Of a stretch of DNA of 64,000 bases, positions 30,801 through 64,000 are shown one piece after another (the first letter of the stretch is position 1; each line of letters opens with the position of its first letter). Both the position numbers and the translations under genes were made by a program. This DNA is from Antedon mediterranea. Taxonomy: Eukaryota > Echinodermata > Crinoidea > Comatulida > Antedonidae. The notes beneath the pieces are model-generated. The model was not told the origin of the DNA. It did no database searches and saw nothing but the letters and a program-made list of their open reading frames with translations. The stretch is taken from NCBI RefSeq assembly GCF_964355755.1, contig NC_092680.1:501001-565000 (forward strand). Direction: 5' to 3'.

Positions 30801-33800
30801 GGAATTTAGTGCATAATAAATGAATGTGTACAGAATACAATAAATACATTCATATAATAAATTAAAACGTGTTCAAGGTACCCAAGAAATCTAACTAATG
30901 TTCTATTTACACCATTGCTAATTTATCAAAAATTTAGGGAATTTTATTTCTTGGAATTTCAAGTTTTAAAACAATATAATACTCCAGAAATAAAAGATAA
31001 TTATTAAAAATAAATATAAAACAATAAAGAACATTACAAAACATGGCAAACACCGTAAACTGTATGCAATTGTAGAACAATATCATAATAAACATCTTTG
31101 GAATATTTTTAAAAATTAATAAAAGTTAAATTACAGTTTACATTCCTTAAAATTAATGCATTATTGGTAAATTGAAATATTATTAATAGATTACTTGTCT
31201 GAACAAGCAATTAAAAAAAAAAAGGAAAATTTCCCAATTTTTGTTGTTGCAATATTTGCATTTAAAATTTAAACTTATTGACAAATGGGAATAGACATTT
31301 GGAATGACATAATAATAGTTAACAAATGAGTATGAATTATTACTGGATATAATTGTAAGTATTATCAACAAATCGTTAAATTTCGAACATTCTTAATAAA
31401 GATAAAAATCATTTTTCCAAAAGTGATCCAAAATTGTTTATTGTGAAATGAGGTAATGTATTTGTGAACCGCATTACTAAATTTAATGGATTTTGGAAAA
31501 TAAATTACCCTGGAATGTTGATCATTTATTTCTGGAAAGTATTGAACCCATTGGACACACACCCTTATCATTGGACACACCCCTATCCTTATCATGTTTA
31601 AAATATTCAAATACAAAAACTATATTTTTTTAACTTGTATTGTAAAATCTTTTGTATTGGTACTTAAAGAATATAATATATAATTATAAAACTTTCCAAA
31701 AGTTTTTGAGTTATAGAAGGATTAGTTATTATTTAAAGGAAAAAGAAAACAAAAAGAATATCAATTTAGTTAATATTTTGAATTACAATGTTTGTTAAAC
31801 TTAAAATGTTGTGTCTGTGATAGCGTTGCGCATTTGGTTGCTCTACCAAAATTAAGAATGTACTATTTTATGATGATGATTTTTAGGTTTACAAAGTTAT
31901 CAACTGTTGTGTGAGTTACAGCAGCAAACATGTGCAGGGATTGAAAACATTAAATCAGAGTTGTTGAACTGGGTGTTACCTACATTAATACGTTCATTGG
32001 TCATGTAAACTAAGCACCCAATTCTCTGTACTGTATCTTCGCATGTGGCATTACTGTGTAAGTACAGTATTACAGGCGAATTCTGTAATACAGCATCACA
32101 TATGTATCATATGATGCATGTATTATGTTATGGTCAAGCATTATTTTTTCCTCCATGGGTCAAGTGTATGACCAATTATGATACAGGTGTCATATGTGAT
32201 ACATATGTGACACTGTATCATAGAATTTTACTTTGATACTGTAAAAATTATAATGAGCTGAGAATTGAGTAATCTAAGGTACTTTTATACAATGTATATA
32301 CATGCTGCATCCATATACATAATAATCATCAATGTAATTGCCATGTGTACATATACAGTATGATGTACTGTACTGCTTATTTATAAAATATAAACTTTCA
32401 TTCATGCTGATTTTATAACAATTTAACATACAACATCGCACAAACAATTATGTTTTGTACTTGGAAAAACAAGCAGGCAAGCATATCATTGCATACATAT
32501 CTGTGTATAATATGCAATGACATTGTACCCCAGGTGTAATAAGCCCAATGCAAATTTGGATACATCTGACAGGGATAGGTCAAACCACTTTAGCCATCCC
32601 AAGGTATGAGTGGTCAAGGCTTTAACCAGAGTCAGTATATGGTATATATTTACATAATTACATTTTTAATATGCATTATATCAATATATGCATATGAATA
32701 TGCAGAACACCTAAGGTTGTGTGCGGAACACGTGCACACGTGACGTGCATAAAACACATTAACACATATATAACTTGAGTGAATGCATTATACCCTGCTT
32801 GGTTTATATCTTTTTTTTCATAACACACATTTAAATTGATAATTTATGCTGAATAATCACATGACATATTACTATACAGTGCAGAAGCGTTTTTCTGTAT
32901 CAACAAAGACAATCAACATTGGTGGCGCTACAACCAATGCTCATTTACACAACGTTTATCTACTTAAAATTCTATTTATAGTCTATTACTCACAAAATTA
33001 CTTTACAAGACCTTTGTTTCAGAAAGTCCAGACAATTTTATATTGCAAATGGCGCATAATTTACACATATTTTTGTTCTGAGATCAACTCTATAAGAAGA
33101 TAAAACACACTATTACGCTTGTACAAAAGAAATCTTTTATAAATGTGAATATTGAGTTTACAAGCTATTCACTACCCTACAAAAAACCATTTTAATACCC
33201 TAGCTTAAACTAACATATTTTTTAGAATAATTTCATTCAGCGAGTAACCCTAGGAACGACTGAACCTGCTCCCTGGGTAACTTTCATTAGCTTTGATGGA
33301 AAGCTGTAAAATATAACATTAATGTTAGGTAATGCATTGGTTTGTAGATGTGATATTCGCATTCTATTTCAAACAATGTCAATAAGTACCAAAACATGGT
33401 CAACAATTGGTACTTCTACAGGCCTACTGTTACTGATGCACTGTCTTTCCAAGTTTATTGTTTTTTCCCTGCTAGCATCTCATCCTCCGCAGCATGTCAA
33501 CATTTTATACAGTCAGTTTTCTGTCTTTAACATGCCTTTGGTATAATAGTTTGTCGCCCTCGCAGTAGTTTTAAATTTGGTCATCGTACAACTTTTAGGT
33601 TTCCAACTCCAACAGCTTATTTCTACGCTCCATTGCACTTACTTTGCAAGATCCTTTTCTTAAATAAAATGGCCGCCAACGTACTTGGCACATCAACAAA
33701 TTCTCCTGAATGTCTGAACATTTTAGTCACCTGCTTTGTAACAGTTCATCTGTTAAGCTTATTATTTTAAATTGCAATCTAATAAATAATTGTTGTGACA

Positions 33801-34005
33801 TTTATACTCAGACAGCGATTTTAGAAATACTTTGAAATATGTTCTATAGTCCGCATTAAAAGTATTCCAAAATTATAAATAGACACACACTTCCTTGAAG
33901 TAAGTTTGTTGAAGTCATTTGCGTGTATTCAAATATTTGTACATCTTCATTCATGCAAGCTTTGTGCAATGTCTCTATACATACAACCCTTTTGGAGTTC
34001 AAAGT
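30801..34005. other. EYA 3' UTR and downstream flank
   Basis: No gene recognised. It must hold the EYA 3' UTR, whose end cannot be fixed because minus-strand AATAAA hexamers are frequent. The short open frames here have no protein-like composition. Confidence 0.4.
32087..32216. repeat. Inverted repeat around a 75-bp loop
   Basis: CAGCATCACATATGTATCAT at 32091 is mirrored by ATGTGATACATATGTGACAC near 32193-32213. It would fold into a hairpin of about 24 bp stem, or could be a tiny MITE. Confidence 0.5.
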
Positions 34006-61108
<27,103 letters not shown>

Positions 61109-62620
61109 CTAGAAAATGTGAAAATGGAAATGTAAAACATTTTATAATTCATGTTCATACCAGTAAAAACTTTTGGAAACGTAAATAAATACAAGATGAA
61201 TATTTTGGATTAATGCGTTTGAATCACTCAAGCTGAATTAATAACATTTTGGTGACAATATAATTCAATGTTTTTTTAATAATCTGAATGAACAATTTCA
61301 TCATCATACATTTTGTTGTTTTGTCACAATCATCAGATTGTAATAATTACATCATTAATTATATTAATTACAGATTACAAACTGGAAGAACAATATTCCT
61401 TAAACCCTATTCATAAACAAAGACTATAGTACAACCTCTTCAATACTGGCTAACCAATGAGTATCATAAGGTCATGCACTGTTTGGTGGGGACACCATAG
61501 GTCAACCGCTGCCAATTACTGTATATTACCAAATCTCATTTATTAGCTGTTTTGATCAGCACTATCTATGTTATTTCTTAAAATCAAAAGACAATTAACA
61601 GCTATAATAACATGCAGTTTTTTTATTAATTATTTCTCGGTTTTCGGAGATGTTTGGGCCTACTTGTTGTAAAACAAAAAATAGTGCAGTACTAGGGTAA
61701 GGGAACTCTTGTTAAAAAGTGTAAGTAATGGGTTAAAAACGATCTGAAAAGGTTAATTATTATCTCGCACGAGGTAAATAAGGACCATCATTAGTATTTA
61801 TATCACGTAAAAAAACAGCAACGCTAATTGTTAATGCGTGATTGTTACTGTGCAAAACAAAAATTATGCAAATGTGATTTGATTAGTCCTAGCTAATTAA
61901 TGCAAACAGTTGGTCAGTTTTGCTTGAGTGACCTAAAGGTCATGAGAAAGAAACTACAGAATCGGTCTCTGTTCCCATCTGTAACTCGATAGTAGCGGAA
62001 AGAAATCATCGGCCTACGACTCTTTATTTGCGGTTTCACTGTCTGCATGCTGACGATTGGACAGAGATAACCGGTGCTTTACAGTAGGCCAGCATCAGAC
62101 CTTCATAATAAACAGACTTAGCTCATCAATTTCGTGTCGCTTCAGTAGGCAGCAAAGGACATTATGTCAGGCTAACATCACAGGAACAATTAACTATTAT
62201 ACCAGAAAGATACTACTTTAAAAATGACAATTAAACTATCCAGCCTAAAAGGCATAAATTAATGAATATTTTAAAACTGTATATTCAAAATTTGAATTGC
62301 AAACCTACTAATATTTTTATAAATCAAAATCGATATTCCAATATAAATAAAACTTGGGTTTGAAATGAAATTTTAATTTTGTTTAAAATTCAAAATATTC
62401 TCAAATTTAACAGAAGGAACTATTAAAGCAAACAACTTCCTGTGTTATCCATTATATTATGATATGATTTACAATCTTATTTAAATAATAAAGTAATAAA
62501 ATATCATCAATTATTAGCAGGAAACTTAAATTTAATTGTAATAATTTATTATATTATTTTAAACAAATAATAGTTATCTAAAATAATTATTAACATTTAC
62601 ATAGCTTAATAATTTCTTCT

Positions 62621-62874
62621 CAGTGACGGATCCAGAAAGGTTTTGTTTATGTACATATAAAATTAATAAAGGACAAAATCGGTGTGGGAGCTGTAAATTT
62701 GTTTAATTTTGTTTCTTCGCCAGGACCGCTAGAGGTCGTAGGTTGTAACATTATTATACGTAAATTAGCAACATTAGACGTAGTATACCTCTGCTTTAAA
62801 AAAAATATTTGTTGTAATTTTTAAATTTAAAAAAAAGAGTTGAATTGAGTTGTCCCTTTCTGGTTCCGCCACTG
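62621..62874. mobile_element. Small DNA transposon remnant with CAGTG termini
   Basis: The left end CAGTGACGGATCCAGAAAGG is mirrored by CCTTTCTGGTTCCGCCACTG. 254 bp, no open frame. CAGTG-type ends suggest a hAT-like origin, but no 8-bp target duplication is visible. Confidence 0.6.
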
Positions 62875-63072
62875 CTACTGAAGTGATGCAACTAAATCTA
62901 TCAAGAAGCACATGATATACATGCAGCAGACTAGTAAAAGTAGTGAATCTGTGGATATTTGGAGGTAATGAAAATGAATGGATAAAGGGTTTTTATGGAC
63001 TGACGACAGATAGATAAGCAGTAAACCACTATGTATACTGAAACTTAAAGGTAAATTACTTAAAACATAATT

Positions 63073-63224
63073 TAAATCTCTGTCTACACCATCAAACTTT
63101 ATGTGACAAAAAATGGGATGTACCTATATATGGACATGATGATGTCATATCACTACCATAATTGGGTATATCACTATCATATTTGGGAACATCACAATTT
63201 TTTTATAGTGCAGACAGAGCTTAA
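63073..63224. repeat. MITE family 1, copy L
   Basis: AAATCTCTGTCTACACCATC at the left and TATAGTGCAGACAGAGCTTAA at the right, with TTAA at both edges. The inner CTATCATATTTGGGAACATC module is retained. Confidence 0.85.
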
Positions 63225-63381
63225 CACGGGCATTCATTACTTTATTGATAAATTTACCAATTTACTAAACTTAATTTTGAAAAGTGGACATTTGGTAGGC
63301 ATACAGTTGAATCCATATTAAAGACAGGAAAGTGTTGTCATATTAAAAGGTATTTATTGTAGTGTCACTATAACTTCATTA

Positions 63382-63563
63382 TATCTTTCTCTTTATGTTT
63401 TACTGTAGTAAAATGGCTCTCTTATGTTATCTTTCTCTTTATGTTTTACTGTAGTAAAATGGCTCTCTTATGTTATCTTTCTCTTTATGTTTTACTGTAG
63501 TAAAATGGCTCTCTTATGTTATCTTTCTCTTTATGTTTTACTGTAGTAAAATGGCTCTCTTAT
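63382..63563. repeat. 46-bp tandem repeat, 4 copies
   Basis: Identical units of TATCTTTCTCTTTATGTTTT followed by ACTGTAGTAAAATGGCTCTCTTATGT. Perfect identity implies recent duplication. Confidence 0.95.
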
Positions 63564-64000
63564 TAGGTTTATCCCTCCTTCCCCAATAGACCTGCCCAAA
63601 GGATGGAATCGTTATTGCTAGCTTGCTGGTTTAATTGTTTACCCCTTGCATTTAAAATTAAATATTCTAGATCAATAATTGGAAAATTCATTTATTTTAT
63701 AGGCCAATATTCTTATAAGGAAACTAATATTTAATTTTTTTCATCTAATACTAGTTTTGTTTTAGCTGTTCTTACTACACACTTAATTAATAAAAATTGA
63801 AAACAGATAATTTTAAATTGCAAAAGGTTTTGACAATAATGGTTTTGAACATAATTGTTCTCTCTATATTCTCAATGTATTAAAATTAGAGATATGAATA
63901 TCTATATATACTCCAACAACTTGTATATATTGTACTTTAATCTACATTTTAAATGTTAGCTTAAAACTATTATTAGAATGGCAGGAAGTGGTAATGGACG

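Larger units (their letters stand above)
61109..64000. other. Upstream EYA intron (partial)
   Basis: No further EYA exon could be recognised, so at least 2.9 kb of intron separates the exon at 61108 from the next one off the right edge. It includes two inverted-repeat elements, a 46-bp tandem array and a less AT-rich patch at 61940-62200 (TCTCTGTTCCCATCTGTAAC...CTGACGATTGGACAGAG), a possible regulatory element. Confidence 0.5.

Noticed and set aside
31183-31616. EYA terminal exon candidates containing FW-like words
   Set aside because: The true last exon is at 34086-34006, encoding [20 protein letters not shown] in phase with the preceding exon.

Overview
This is a stretch of eukaryotic nuclear DNA: AT-rich, intron-dense, with canonical GT-AG introns and no operons. 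The six protein-coding genes are all animal families. AGGCCTAGG-type palindrome clusters, many small inverted-repeat (MITE-like) elements and young minisatellites point to a marine invertebrate deuterostome. An echinoderm, possibly a crinoid, is my best guess; it rests on sequence style and gene content, not on a database match.

Layout, left to right. (1) 143-3371, minus: the N-terminal eight coding exons of the splicing helicase DHX16, with the helicase core off the left edge. (2) 5639-14638, minus: a complete 14-exon MAPK15 (ERK7/8) kinase whose intron 7 holds a 2-kb minisatellite of 34 x 60 bp. (3) 15845-17974, minus: a complete four-exon TMEM14-family gene with an 18-bp tandem array in intron 1. 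(4) 19808-24290, plus: a complete POFUT1 (protein O-fucosyltransferase 1) ending in HDEL, with two alternative copies of exon 2. (5) 25243-28742, minus: a complete four-exon CIMIP2C/FAM166C, a ciliary microtubule inner protein. (6) 34006-61108, minus: the C-terminal 13 exons (plus a candidate 18-nt microexon) of eyes absent (EYA), including the whole phosphatase domain. Its upstream exons lie beyond the right edge and one intron is about 15 kb.

All exon models were built by reading splice sites and checking reading phase. MAPK15, TMEM14, POFUT1 and CIMIP2C each sum to a whole number of codons with one stop (591, 103, 387 or 399, and 202 aa). Symbols rest on recalled family similarity.

The genes are not a functional cluster, although MAPK15 and CIMIP2C are both cilium-related. 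POFUT1 primes Notch-type EGF repeats in the ER, and EYA is a transcriptional co-activator and phosphatase of the Pax-Six-Eya-Dach network.

The non-genic part is mostly repeats: a palindromic MITE family with at least 12 copies, a second MITE family with a foldback element nested in it, a truncated non-LTR retrotransposon end and several tandem arrays. The most interesting observations are the POFUT1 duplicated exon 2, whose phases make double inclusion or double skipping run into an immediate stop, the triplicated DHX16 5' splice site, the EYA microexon, the stop-free 3n intron in the MAPK15 kinase domain, and the ordered higher-order structure of the 60-bp minisatellite. I found no CRISPR array, rRNA or tRNA.
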